DNA of 64,000 nucleotides from Eutypa lata. Lineage: Eukaryota > Ascomycota > Sordariomycetes > Xylariales > Diatrypaceae. The stretch spans positions 2,599,001-2,663,000 of the forward strand of contig JAKULF010000006.1 in assembly GCA_022661535.1 (NCBI GenBank), read 5' to 3'. Below are positions 26,801-38,154 of this stretch, in pieces. The number at the start of each line of letters is the position of its first letter. Position 1 is the first letter of the stretch. The notes under the pieces were generated by a model, which was given only the letters and a program-made list of their open reading frames with translations, was not told where the DNA came from and searched no databases. A program made the position numbers and the translations under genes.

Positions 26801-27768
26801 TCCATGCCTGTCTCTTGATCGACATCTTTCATGGACAGCCCTATCCTATTACCCTCGAGTTTTGTGACTTTAACCTTAACGCTTTGCCCCTTTGAAAGAA
26901 GATCCGAAGGGTGATTTACCCTCTGACCCTGTGTCAGGTTTGAGATATGAATCATTCCGTCCACTTTGCCTTGGACGCCATGTAGGTTAACGAAGGCACC
27001 AAAATCTTTAATACCCGTGACATGTCCATCGTAGACTTTGTATAGTACGGGCGAATCATCGACCTCGGGTTCTGGCGCACGTCGAAGCCTATCGTCATCT
27101 TCGTCATTATAATCCCGTCTCCTCCGCTCTTTGCGCTCAGATCTATAGTCGTCGTTATCGTCGTAGTCGTCGCGTCTTCTCCTCCGTTCTTTACGTGCCT
27201 TACGGTCTTTGTAGTCATCGTCCTCGCCATAATTCTTATCTCTCCGCTCCCGGGAGCGATACCTCTCTTTCCTTCGGTGTCTCGAGTCTGCCGCGTCTAC
27301 GCCATCGGGACTTCTACTCCGTTTTCGTGAGGCTCTTTCAGGCTCTACTCGGGTGTCGCGCGCCTTGCCCTCCAGTCCTTCCAGCAGCGCAAGGGTATCG
27401 TCTATCGCATCTGCGTCTTCTTGTGCAGCTACCTCCCGGTCTGGGATGCTGAGACCCTTGAAGATAGACTCTTTCTCTTGCTGGGATCGCGTCGGGCGGT
27501 CATCTGATCCTGTCGCCCCATTGTGACTTCCTTTGAACTTTGGATGCATCGTCGTTACTAAGCGATCGACACTGTCGTATAAACTTTCGGGCCAACTGGC
27601 ACCACCCATATCGGCTAGCTTGGTCTTCCATTCGGAGAAGCTGCATCCTAACCGTTGGAAGATGATAAATTCGGCGAGGGTCTTTTCGGATATGCCTAAG
27701 TGATTTTGCAGTTCCGAGGTGACTTTAGAGACGAGGGATAGGAGCTCGAGCTCCTCGAGGTCGTCCAT
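23880..27768 (-). CDS. PRP22: DEAH-box pre-mRNA splicing helicase Prp22 (DHX8)
   Basis: Exons on the minus strand are 27768-25233, 25080-24776 and 24671-23880, giving 1210 residues, the usual size for the family. Order: an N-terminal helical domain beginning [16 protein letters not shown]; an Arg/Asp-rich RS-like stretch (about 150-240); an S1 RNA-binding domain (about 243-315, with [11 protein letters not shown]); two RecA domains with Walker [11 protein letters not shown] near 564 and the DEAH box near 664; a [12 protein letters not shown] motif VI; then the helicase-associated and OB-fold C-terminus. Prp22 acts in the nucleus to release spliced mRNA from the spliceosome and to proofread exon ligation. 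I chose the ATG at 27768, because the family starts there, over an in-frame TTG 72 bp upstream. The 3' exon is markedly GC-rich. It shares a divergent promoter region with the Pmp3-like gene. Confidence 0.95.
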
Positions 27769-28493
27769 AGCTCCGATGTTGTGGTTGGTGTTGTCGGTGG
27801 AGGATTTGTGGTTGCGGTGACGAAGACTATGAACATTCAAGAAATAATTTAGTTAACTAGTAGTACCTTTTAACTAAGTAATAGCCACTAACTAACAAGT
27901 ACGCGCCACCCCACACTCAGCCTCAAGAGACAGATTATGTACTTAGTTAAACCATCAATAACCGGGGATCGTTAATAACTATAGATATGTATTAACTGAC
28001 TCTTGCCATTGTTATTCATGATGCTTTCGCATAAAACATATAAAGTATTACAGCAAAAATTTAATATACTAATACATACTTACCTACCTAACTCTGTATA
28101 ACCACAGGTAGTTATTAATACCTATGCAGGTGACTTGCTACAATTACTCAAACGCCGAAAGGTTCAAGAACGGGCTCCACCCCCAGCTCCAGTTCGTGTC
28201 ATACTCATCCTGCAGCTAAAATTTAGCCCATTTACCCTACTAGGCAGCTGTGTTCGCATTGACGTACGTACGATATGAATGGCTGAGTGGTATGACATAC
28301 ATACATCGATCACATCCATCACCTTTAAACTTCTAGCCTCTACCTAATCATAACTAACCACAACACCCGAACTTCTCTTTTGTCGCGCTCAATTCCACTT
28401 CATCAATCAATCGCTCGCTAATTATAGCGGCCACGAATAAATACCAAGTAACAAAATCCAGGCGCTTGCTTATCTCTGTAACAAACATCGAAA
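27769..28493. other. Divergent promoter region, Prp22 / Pmp3-like
   Basis: 725 bp separate the two start codons. Short runs such as CTTACCTACCTAACT are present, of a kind frequent in the intergenic DNA of this window. No gene is seen, and no single binding site stands out. Confidence 0.5.
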
Positions 28494-29285
28494 ATGTGCG
28501 GAGCGGACATCTTCCTCGGTCTCCTGGCCATCCTATTCCCACCTTTGCCCGGTACGTCATCATCTCCAGCTGCCCGCCCGCCCCGCATCCTAACTAGGCT
28601 GCCTCCTGCCTGCCCACTACAGTCATCGGATCGTGAACTCAACACGATGCTGCAATATTATATGATGCGGCGCAATTTGAAATGGGCAGGAAGGCGCCTA
28701 GAAATTGGGGGGCGAACATACACCCAGATATTGCAAGCAAGCTAACATGAACCACCACCAACAGTCTGGGTGAAGAGGGGTCTCTGCTCCGCCGACTCGC
28801 TCCTCAACATCCTACTCTGCGTGCTAGGTTACGTACGTCTATCTGTCCATCTATCCATCCATTCGTCTATCTATCTTCATCCTCCCCTCCCCCCTGCCTT
28901 ACTAACAAAAACACAGATACCGGGTCTCCTGCACGCCTGGTACGTGATCGCACGGTACCCCGAAGACGAGGGCTACTACGAGGGGCTGCCGGAGCACAAC
29001 GAGAGCGGACACGTGACATACGTGTTCGTGCAGCCGGCGGGCGAAGGCCAACCGCAGCCCAAGCCCCAGCACCAGCACCAGCACCAGCACCACCAGGGCG
29101 GCATGAACTACGGCACCACTGCCACCAACCCTACCAGCGGCGGTGGTTCCTCTTCGTCGGCGCCGGCAGCAGCAGCAGCTCCTCAGGAGAACGGTGGCGA
29201 GGGCGGCAGCAATGGCAGCAGTAACCCGCCCCCGACGTACGCCGAGGCTGTCAAGGGTGACCATAAGGTCCAGACGCAGGACTGA
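28494..29285 (+). CDS. Pmp3/UPF0057 membrane proteolipid with C-terminal extension
   Basis: Exons 28494-28551, 28765-28832 and 28917-29285 give 164 residues. The first ~60 residues are a clear Pmp3 (UPF0057, RCI2) domain: MCGADIFLGLLAILFPPLP, then a VKRGLCSADSLLNILLCVLG segment and IPGLLHAWYVIARYP, forming two membrane helices. Yeast Pmp3 is a plasma-membrane proteolipid that affects membrane potential and salt tolerance. Here the short domain is followed by about 100 extra residues: a VTYVFVQP patch, a Gln/His repeat, Gly/Ser/Ala-rich linkers and a PPTY motif at 147-150. PPxY motifs bind WW domains such as those of Rsp5-type ubiquitin ligases, so the tail may control turnover. Intron 3's acceptor is preceded by a TACTAAC branch site. 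The domain call is firm; the tail's role is inferred. Confidence 0.92.
28837..28887 (+). repeat. TCTATC/CCATC-type simple repeat in an intron
   Basis: Imperfect tetranucleotide repeats (TCTA, TCCA) fill most of the second intron of the Pmp3-like gene. Confidence 0.6.
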
Positions 29286-30033
29286 GTCGAACTAAACAAC
29301 TAAATTAAACAGGTGAAGTGTTTTGGTTTGGTTTGTTAGTCCTGTATGTATGTACTTCGTTGGGCCGGCCGGCTAGGAGGCTAGGGAGGGGAATTGGCGT
29401 ATGAAGGATTTTGTTTGTTCGACAGGAATGTTTGCTGTATTGGGTGCTCCTATGTATTTGTACGGAAAGCTCTGGCTCTGGTGGCCTACTATTACGGCTT
29501 ACCGCTATTAGTTCTGTCTCGGGTGAAAGCGTTATCTATATACACACAGGTTTAATGTCTACCTGTTCTGAATATACTCATTTAGTAGTTTTCCTCGTTC
29601 AATGTGAGGTAAATGGATGATAAAGTAACGTGGAAAGATCATATACGGCAAACCAGAAAGCTGAGAGAGATTGCATGTAGATATCATATCATAGAGAGGT
29701 CTATAACATAAGATGGATCGTTAAGTAAAGCGATTCGCATTGCAGGCGTAATTCGCCTCCCTCTACGAACCTAGCACATATGGCACTCAAGTCTCAAGCA
29801 CAAGAGAAGCCCTCATAAGAAGACAAGAATAGACCAACGATAATCAATGAATAAGTTTACATACAATCAACTCCCAACCAGCTAACCTGAAGACCAGGTG
29901 TATCACCAAGAACTTCAAGTCCTCTACTCGTCCCTTTACTTAGGTGCCTACTCTTAACAAGCAGACGGACGAATAAATAACTTAACAAATCCCCTTATGT
30001 TGACACACCGCTCATCCACATATGAGCCACCGC
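29286..30033. other. Convergent intergenic spacer
   Basis: 748 bp lie between the 3' ends of the Pmp3-like gene and the conserved unknown gene. No gene or structured element is recognisable. Confidence 0.55.
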
Positions 30034-32405
30034 CTACCGCCGCCCACCGTCATCACTGCCACTGCTACCACCACCGTCACCGCCGTGATCATCATCGTCT
30101 CCATCGTCAAAACTCCTCTTCCGCCTCCCATGGTACACGCACACCCCGGTGCCACCGGACCTATGTTTCTTGTTGGCCGGGCACATGGGGCTGGTGGGCA
30201 GGTGCTCGGGGAGGTCGAACGCGAAAGCAGCCGGGGCCATGTCCTCGTAGTTAGGGATCGGGACGGGAACCTCCCACCACTCCTTCTGGTTGGCCGCGGC
30301 CGTGTCCTGGCGGGCCAGGGAGCTGGGCGCGACGAAATTGTTGCTGCCGCTGCTCTCTTGGGCCTGGGAACGCTTCAGGGGGCGGTGGTGCTGGTTGATG
30401 GCGGTGCTGGGTGGAGGAGGTGGTGGTGGATGAGGTGGATGGGATAGATGGTGTGGAGGGGAGCTGGGAACTCCGTCGTCAGGTCGCTTCCCTTCGGGAT
30501 CGCTCAGATACGGTCGTTTCGAGCGCGGTGGCTGTGGCGGGCGCTGCCTCACGTCCTGCTCCTTTGCGCTGTAGGGGAACCCATAGTTGCTGTCGTCACT
30601 AGGTCTGGGTAGATCTTGGTGTTGTTGTTGTTGCTGCTGTTGTTGCGGCTGCTGCAAACGACGACGCTTAACGTCGTTGCTGCCGGCACGGGGCGTTGTG
30701 ATATCAAAGAAGAAGGACCTAGGATGACCGTCGCTCGTGGTCTCTCGGAGCGGAGGAGTCTGTAGTCGTCTAGCTTCCTGTTGTGATCCCGTTAATTAGT
30801 ACCACGAGGACCTCGCAATACACACGAATCTCCGCAGGGTGTAAAGTTTGATATCCCGTTCACATATATAGGAGAGTACACTTACACCGCCTGGGTATAG
30901 CTCGGATGGTGCTAACATAAGATTTAGATTAGTATTTCGCACCGCATACATGACTAGGGGTTGACCAAAAGCCCCGACTGAGAGGTAGCTTACGGATATA
31001 TGCTTCGACTTCTATACTCGGTATAGCCTCGGAACTCCGTCCCTTTAGCCAGTCACGCACCGAACCCGAAGCACTGATGCTAGAGCTAACTGATGTCCGG
31101 TGGCTCTTCGGCTTCTTTTTAAACAGCTTGCGAGGTTGTGTTTTGGACGGAGGGTTCCCCTTTTCATTATCTTGAAGCATTGATGTAACATGACCAGTGG
31201 GCGCTGACAGTGGAGGGACAGGAAGTCGCGGCTTCACTTCTGCGAGTATGGATGCAACGGTGTCGAAGTCCGACCTAGGCTGTGGTTGGGCTTTCTTTAA
31301 CTTCTATGGCACGAAACCAATTATGTTAGCTTCTAGCTGTCTATAGCCCACGATTAAGGATAACGACAGACGGGGTTCGATCATAATAAACCAAGCCAGA
31401 ACGTAAGTGATTTGATTGACTTACTGGCTTGGTCTCCCATATTAACCTCCTCATGAATGATTGCCTGTGTTTCTCATTTGTACGTATATTAGGCGTGGCC
31501 AATTTGGAGGCATCGGGCGCTTCTGTCTGAATTATAGGCTGCTGTGTACCGGGTTCTGCTTCCCCTAGCGATATAGCTGGCGAGGGAACGGCGTCTTTTG
31601 GAGCGCCCCCGATGCCATCACTCGTGGTGGCCGAGACGACGCTCTCACTGCTGGGCCTTCCAAGGTGCGTCGACGAAGGCCCTCGAAGGGGGCTAAGATG
31701 TGCTACATTGCTAGACTTGGAGCCCAATGACGGCTTGGATATTCGACTTGAGAGCGGAATGGCTGATGGGGATACACTGTCCTCACTACTTCCTGCAAAT
31801 TGAAAATACGACCATCTCGGAAGGTTTGAGTCTTTGACTGGCCCAACTGGTGACGGGGTAGGTAGGGGGGCCCTGGATGTGTTTCCCGTCGCACCCATCT
31901 CCATAAGCGGAAATTCGTCGCTGCTCTTACGGCGCAATGAGTCCATGCTGACCCCTTGTAGGCTCTGGACGTGTGCCGCCTCGCTTAGATAGGGGCTAGC
32001 GAGCGGCGGCATTTGCCGTGGCTTGGGCGTGAACAGCGGAGGAGACAAGGAATTCCCTGTGGGCGTTCCGGGCGAATCCTCTGGACTATCTTGTGTCCCT
32101 ATACTCTCTTTCGCCGTGCGTTTATTACTCCATCTGAAGGGCCATGTGCTGGACTCGGGCTTCCTGAGGGAAGGCATCTGGACGATCGCACGCTCTGCCC
32201 AATAACCGGCAGGGAACCACACCCACTCATAGCCTTCTCTAGGAGAACGTGGTGGGTCGTATACTTGCGGAGTAGGGTTTGTGGTTCCGGCAGTGGGTGA
32301 AGAGATAGTGCCTCCCTGGGGATCTAGGATTCTCACACTCCGCTTGGCGGTTAAGGCTTGCCCAGCCCCGGTGCCGGGAGTACGTGCGTTTGGGTACCCT
32401 GACAT
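30034..32405 (-). CDS. Conserved fungal protein of unknown function
   Basis: Exons on the minus strand are 32405-31425, 31303-30994, 30911-30886 (only 26 nt) and 30777-30034. They join in phase to 686 residues. I do not recognise a named family, but two blocks look conserved. One is GYEWVWFPAGYWAERA near residue 60. The other is near the C-terminus: FDLPEHLPTSPMCPANKKH followed by a GGTGVCVYHG segment, where C-x13-C and a nearby His could bind a metal. Between them are long Ser/Pro-rich disordered regions, a Lys-rich patch (KKAQPQPR ... KLFKKKPK), a polyglutamine run, an RPYLSDPEGKRPDD segment, a His/Pro run and an Asp/Gly-rich tail. This composition suggests a scaffold or regulatory protein, not an enzyme. 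The three introns have ordinary splice sites. Confidence 0.75.
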
Positions 32406-33200
32406 ATTGGAACGAGATATAGAAGACGTATTGCTTATGGGGCCATCAACGGAGATGTTGCGTGTAAGGGGCTAACTGTAACTGCCTCTCCTGGTTGTTA
32501 GGTGGCGAGTAATGGCGGGACTGGCCTGGTCATCAGATTTATCCATTGTGGGCTGATCTGTTTGGGTGCAATGGGGGACAAATTGCCTGGGGAATGTTAT
32601 AAGAAATATATATTTAAGAGAATGGTATCGTCAAAGGATAAAGCATGCATGTGTGAAGAAAGGGTCATTGTCAGTATCTTCATAGGTGGGAGTTGCTTTA
32701 GGATTGTGACCCTATGGCCACATTGGCCTGCCTACAGTGGATATCATCACTTGATTGTTGGCAGACGCTTTCTTTTTTCTGACGTCCTTATGAATGCACA
32801 CTATGGTTTCAGAGGATAGGCGCTCCTGCCGGCGTAAAAGTTATGAGTGGTGACTTACAATTGCACTTCACGGAAGGTGTTCCTGACTAATGTTACGTCT
32901 TTTCTGTGGCTTAGCTTTATTTATAATTGGAAGGTCCCAGTTTGAAGATCCTCGTCTGTGCCCTGCTATATCTTGACAGGTACACTGGCAATATGGTTGA
33001 ATTGCGTTGAGATGGGACGGAGGGTTTGCTAAACCGAAAAAAATAGGAGTTTGTAGTGTATGATATGCTATTTGTACATGTAATGTTTGCCCAGGGGGTT
33101 AACCATGCAATTCCACGTTATCTTCGTTAATATATATAATACATAATTTGCACACAATATTCGCAACCCTTTTCAAGCGAAGTTGTGTCATAATCGTTCA
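32406..33200. other. Intergenic, no gene seen
   Basis: 795 bp between the start of the unknown gene and the stop codon of Suv3, both on the minus strand. This should contain the promoter of the former and the 3' UTR of the latter. No conserved element is recognisable. Confidence 0.55.
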
Positions 33201-35668
33201 TCATCTATTTGCTTCTTTATGACGGTGTGTAGACCTGTCATTGCGAGCATGTGGTGCGGCCTTCGCAACTCCCTCTAGTTCTTTCGGGTCGTCGTAGAGC
33301 GGTTCCTCATGACCCTCCTCGTTCCACTCGCCTGGGACCTCGTGGGAAATGGGTTTTGTTCGAAAACGACCATCCGATTCCGCTTCGCCGAGAACCTTCT
33401 CCTTCTTGAGTCTGGAAGCCTTCGCCGCTTTACGCATGGCGGCCATTCTCGCTCTGCGAGACGCCTCGCTCATGCTGACCTCGGCGAGGAAGTAGTCGAT
33501 CTTAACCTCGACTAGCTCCTTGACGTGGAAGGCAAGATTCTGACTGAGGAAGACGCCCGAGTACCGGTAGCTCAGCCATAGGTACAGCGTGATGGATTTG
33601 TGAAGAGTTTCGAGATGGCGTAGGTACTCGGCCGCACCACCGGGATAGTCTTCCTTCGGAATGTCGAGGAGCTCTAAGTTGATCTCAGGTATATCTAGGA
33701 GATACCCACCCTCCATGTTGGCAACACACCTGGCAAAAGCTTGCAGAATCTGTGCGCCACTGGCTTCCCTCAGAAAAACCGGGGCGTTGAGGAAGACGCA
33801 ACGATCATAGACAGACATGGGATATGGCTGAATTAGATCGGCAATTGTGAGCATCTCCTTAAGGTGACAGAGATGGTATCTAGGCGAAACGCGAGCTATG
33901 TCCCGTAACCGGGACAGAATATAGCTAAAGGGGGCATTCGGCGGGAAGTACGAAGAGAATCGCTCGACGACAGACGGTGGAGGTTGAATACCAGCAGTCC
34001 GCAGAGGTTCTGCGTCACGCCGGAAAGCCTTTTGGACGATACTGAGGTCGTCGTCTTCTAAAGTCGTGACAAGACCTACAGACCGTTCCTTGCTTGGCGA
34101 ATTTGCTTCCTCGGTGGGTGTTTCGCCAGACCCAGACTTGATAGCTTGGGATGCTGTCCTATATCGACCTGCCCTGCCACCTATCTGCTTGATTTCCGAG
34201 GTGGTTATTTGTCGGAAATTAAACTGGTCGCGTTTGTGTGTCTGGACAAAAATAACCCGCTTGATCTCTAGGTTGAGGCCCATGCCAATAGCGTCACTGG
34301 CAACGAGGAAATCATAATCATTGTCGTAGTTGTTAAAAAGGGCAGCCTGTTGCGCCCTCGTCTCGGGAGGTAGAGCACCGTACACGATAGCGACGCGTTT
34401 CCCGGTCTTCTGTTCAATAACCTTTTTCAGGGCATGTATGTCAACTCGGGAAAAGGTGACAACGGCGTCCCCCTTTTGCAAATTCTCAAAACTGCCCTTC
34501 AAACTCTCGCTCATAGTTTCTAGGGGGCTCAGACGCTGATAACGGTGAATTACTAGTTTATCACCTAGCGTTTCACATAATGACTGGATTAAGTCCACGG
34601 CACGCTCTTCTCCGCAAAGGTGGACTTCTTTAGCCTGGACACCAAGGAAAGCCTGGGTCCACGCCCAGCCTCGCTCGCTATCCCCTATCATTTGGATTTC
34701 GTCGATGACAGCAACATCGACTAGGTTATTTAATGGCGTCATCTCAACCGTACAACTCCTGAAGTAGTTGTCTTCGTCATCTGGTATACGTTGCTCCTCG
34801 CCTGTGATCAGGGCACACTTCTTGCCTTTGGCTATAAAACGAGTGTAGACTTCGTGGGCTAGTAACCGGAGTGGGCCGGCATAGATACCAGACCTAGCAT
34901 TTTCAAGAGCTTTCAAGGCGTTATATGTTTTCCCTGAGTTTGTTGGACCAACGTGGAGATGAATAGTGCGCTGCAGAGCTCGTGTGGCGGGAAACCATTC
35001 GTGTGGGTAACGGAAGTCTGCGATCTTTCTATGTGTGGCCGCAATGCTGTTGGGGAACCTTGAGCGCATAAGGAAATTCTGGAAAGAATATTTGACCTCA
35101 GTAGTCAATCCGCCTATTTCCGCCATGACAAAGGCATTCCGGAGAGACCAAAACAGCGGGTTATCGGTTTTAGAGACGGCATTCTTTTCACTGGCCAAGT
35201 CGCAAGCCTTCTCTATCGAAGTCTTAAATAACTTGACCTCTCTGTCGAAGTCAAGCTTTGATAGCAGGCCGAAGGCTCTGTACTCATCCCTCTTGGACTC
35301 CCATGCCCCGAACGTTGATAAGAATGCTTGAAACCTTGCGAGGGCCAGCTTTCTAAAGACGATGTATGCCTTTCTAGCGGAATGATTTTGCGGCCCATTT
35401 GTGTGAAGCTCAAGGTCTGGTGGTGTTTTCCATGAGGGCCCCGAATTTGAGCCCTTTTGAACCCTCCAAAGCGGATTTGTTTGATTCTAAATGCGTCATA
35501 TTAGTATTGCTATCCGTAAAATAATATAGAGAGGTTGAGTTGAAGAAGTCATAGTCATACCAAGCCAGCCACAGCTCTTGATGTAGAAAAGGCATGTTTG
35601 CAACATGCTCGTGTTAATAGATATTTATAGCTTGAATTAGCTTGCCGTAACCTTAGGAGAGAGTGCAT
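33201..35668 (-). CDS. SUV3: Mitochondrial ATP-dependent RNA helicase Suv3
   Basis: Two exons, 35668-35561 and 35486-33201, give 797 residues. The long frame has no ATG for its first 120 codons, so the start must lie upstream. A 36-residue first exon (MHSLLRLRQANSSYKYLLTR, ending in FSTSRAVAGL) joins it in phase 0 through an intron with donor GTATGA, branch TACTAAT and acceptor TTTAG. It reads as a textbook mitochondrial presequence. The core has Walker A GPTNSGKT at 216-223, Walker B DEIQ at 298-301, ASDAIGMGLN and QIGGRAGR motifs, and the C-terminal Suv3 domain, followed by a basic tail. With an exoribonuclease, Suv3 forms the mitochondrial RNA degradosome that removes introns and aberrant transcripts. 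The size fits the family (about 740-790). Confidence 0.94.
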
Positions 35669-36353
35669 GATCGAAACATATGAAAGGCCTGAGAAATCAT
35701 TATAGTAAATAATTAAACCTAGATATTATTCCTCAGCCTAAGTTCTGAATTGCTTTCTCCTGAAGCGTTGCCGTATGAATCAAATACTCTTCGCCATTGC
35801 TTAAGTAGTAGTCTTTAACATTGAGGCTTTCGACGTTACTGATAAGGGAATTTTCTCTACTTATCGCGTAGCCACTGTTTGGTTGGAATTCTTTAGTCCC
35901 ACTTTATTATTATGTAGTTCGCTGCATTCAATAAAAGACGGATCGGACATTTAGCGCTAGGTAGGCCCGGGGATCTGGGCTCTACCTAACTAATGCTACC
36001 TACCAGCTACGTAGGCTACCTATGCTGTGACTTCTAACGCTACGAGACACAGAAAGACCATTCGTCATCTTGCAGGCTCCCGGCAGACCCAGGCGCCACC
36101 ATTGCACCGATCTCATAGTTTAGTTAGTGACATTGGCTTTCAAGTTTCAACATAAAACACAAACGCTCAACCTATCACTTCTGCGTCTAGTTGACTATTT
36201 CCTATCCCACAACGGACGGCACTGGATACGCAATTGTCAACGAACTAACTACTTGTCGACACTGAGAAAGTCGGATACATACACCATCGCAATCAACTAA
36301 GCTCTCAAAGCCCCTGTCCGACCCAACCGATTGGTTGTCGAAATCATCACAAG
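35669..36353. other. Divergent promoter region, Suv3 / R-SNARE
   Basis: 685 bp between two start codons facing away from each other. It contains several TAGGTAGG/ACCTACCTA-type runs (about 35960-36025) like those in other intergenic stretches here. No gene is seen. Confidence 0.5.
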
Positions 36354-37173
36354 ATGGCTTCCTCTTCAACACCTCAAACTCCACTCCTCTAGTGCGTCCC
36401 CCGCCCCGATTCCATCCCGTCTACCTATCCCGTAGCCATGTAAGTGAAGTTTAAGTATGTGCGCAAGTAGCTAAACACCAGGACTTTCTTCTCCCTCTAG
36501 CTCCTGCATAGCGCACAACACGACGATCCTCTCAGAATGCACGACCTCGGCGTCATCGCAGACCTCGTCGCTCGCGTCCATCATCCTCCCGAAGATCGGG
36601 CACACGACGCCGCAGAAGCTGACGTACACGCACGGGTCGAACCACATCCACTACATCGCGGAGGCGCCGTCGGGCAGCGACACGCCCTCGCCGTCGGCGG
36701 GCGGGCTGACGTTCCTCGTGGTGGCGGAGGCGTCGCTGGGCCGGCGGGTGCCGTTCGGGTTCCTGTTCGAGATCCGGCGGCGGTTCTTCGACGCGTTCCG
36801 GGCCGACGCGACTGACTACGCGGACCTGCCCAACTACGGCGCCGCGGGCTTCAACGCCACCCTCAAGGAGCTCATGGTCGACTTCGGCACGACGTCCGGC
36901 GGCCGCGACGACGCCATCTCGAGCGTCCAGCGCGAGATCGACGACGTGCGCGGCATCATGACCCGCAACATCGAAGGCTTGCTCGAGCGCGGCGAGCGCA
37001 TCGACCTCCTCGTCGACAAGACGGACCGGCTCGGCGGCAACGCGCGCGAGTTCCGCGTCCGGAGTCGCGGCCTCAAGCGCAAGATGTGGTGGAAGAACGT
37101 GAAACTCATGTCGCTGCTCGCCCTGGTTCTCGTCCTTATCATAGTGACCATCGTGATCGCCGTGAAGAGTTAA
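36354..37173 (+). CDS. R-SNARE of the VAMP7/Nyv1 longin type
   Basis: Exons 36354-36391 and 36501-37173 give 236 residues. A longin-like N-terminal domain (about 10-140, YSCIAHNTTILSE at its start) precedes an R-SNARE coiled coil at about 150-210 with the zero-layer arginine R176 in NIEGLLERGERID. A KRKMWWKNVK juxtamembrane stretch and one C-terminal membrane anchor (LMSLLALVLVLIIVTIVIAV) follow, then a five-residue tail. The domain order is that of VAMP7 and yeast Nyv1, which drive vacuolar/lysosomal and endosomal membrane fusion. The coding sequence is very GC-rich compared with its flanks. The alternative Ykt6 is excluded by the transmembrane anchor and the lack of a prenylation motif. Confidence 0.92.
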
Positions 37174-37410
37174 AAAGGGTGGCTTGTTTTATCTAGGCGG
37201 CTTAATTACGCATATCTATGGATATCCGGAATTAAGCCTGCTAGATAGGAGAATGAACCCAGAATAACAAGGGGAAAAAACAGAATATGACCTTGCAGAT
37301 ATCGCCTACCGTTGGCCTTGAGGGCGGCTTATGCTTCATGGACTTATAGCTGGCTAGGGAAAGTTAACCAGCACAGATTGAAAGCATGCGAAGACATAGA
37401 AGGGCAGCAC

Positions 37411-37434
37411 TTTTTTATTTTTATTTTTATTTTT
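37411..37434 (+). repeat. (TTTTTA)n microsatellite
   Basis: Four near-perfect units of ATTTTT in the 3' flank of the R-SNARE gene. Confidence 0.75.
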
Positions 37435-38119
37435 GCTTAGGTTTAGCATCGATACCCAAAGCAGGGTGGATCGAACTGGGTTGGGGATTTCACTGTATTA
37501 CAGCTGTGTACATTCGGTTCTACCTTCCACTCACATCCTCTATTTTATTATGTACATGCTCACAGGCGTCCTTCTGCTGTTGCTTAGAATAAAACTTATC
37601 TCAAGAAGAATTGAACCGGTCTCGTACCGCCCCATTTCCCATCAATGTAAGGGGTCGCAGTAGAAGCCCAGTATCCAAACGCCCCCGCCCGTCGCCAAGC
37701 AACATCGTGTGCCAGTTCAGAAATAATGCATCGCCGCGTGGCTCTAAACAGCCAGCTCTGTATAACGACCGCCAGGGAAAGTACACGATAAACATTGTCG
37801 ACCTCAACCCATGCTTTCCGCTCGCTCTGAAATCATCGCTATCCTCAACCATGTACCCGAATTACCCACTCATAACCTCGCAACCGCAGCCCCATCGGCG
37901 CCCCTCTGCGAGGCATGGTACATATAGCCATGCGCAACGGGGTTCGCCATCACACCTGCCGGATTGGATGCGAACGGCGATCTGTGTAGGCGCCCCGTGA
38001 AGAACACAGGATGTAGGCTAGAGACGTCACGTCCCGCTTGATGCGCCCCCATTGCTGGCAGGGGGGTTTGTCGAGGTAAGTGAGGCATGTGGATATTTAT
38101 AGTTGTGAGCATTGGCGTG

Positions 38120-38154
38120 GCTGTTGCTGTTGCTGTTGCCGTCGTCGTTGTTGC
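38120..38154 (+). repeat. (GCTGTT)n microsatellite
   Basis: Repeated CTGTTG units grade into CGTCGTTGTTG. The tract lies in an intergenic region. Confidence 0.75.

Noticed and set aside
27769..27840. Longer Prp22 N-terminus
   Set aside because: It would start on TTG. The family begins at the [10 protein letters not shown] sequence at 27768.
37600..37690. Possible tRNA T-arm (TTGAACC-like)
   Set aside because: No matching stem, anticodon arm or acceptor stem could be formed around it.
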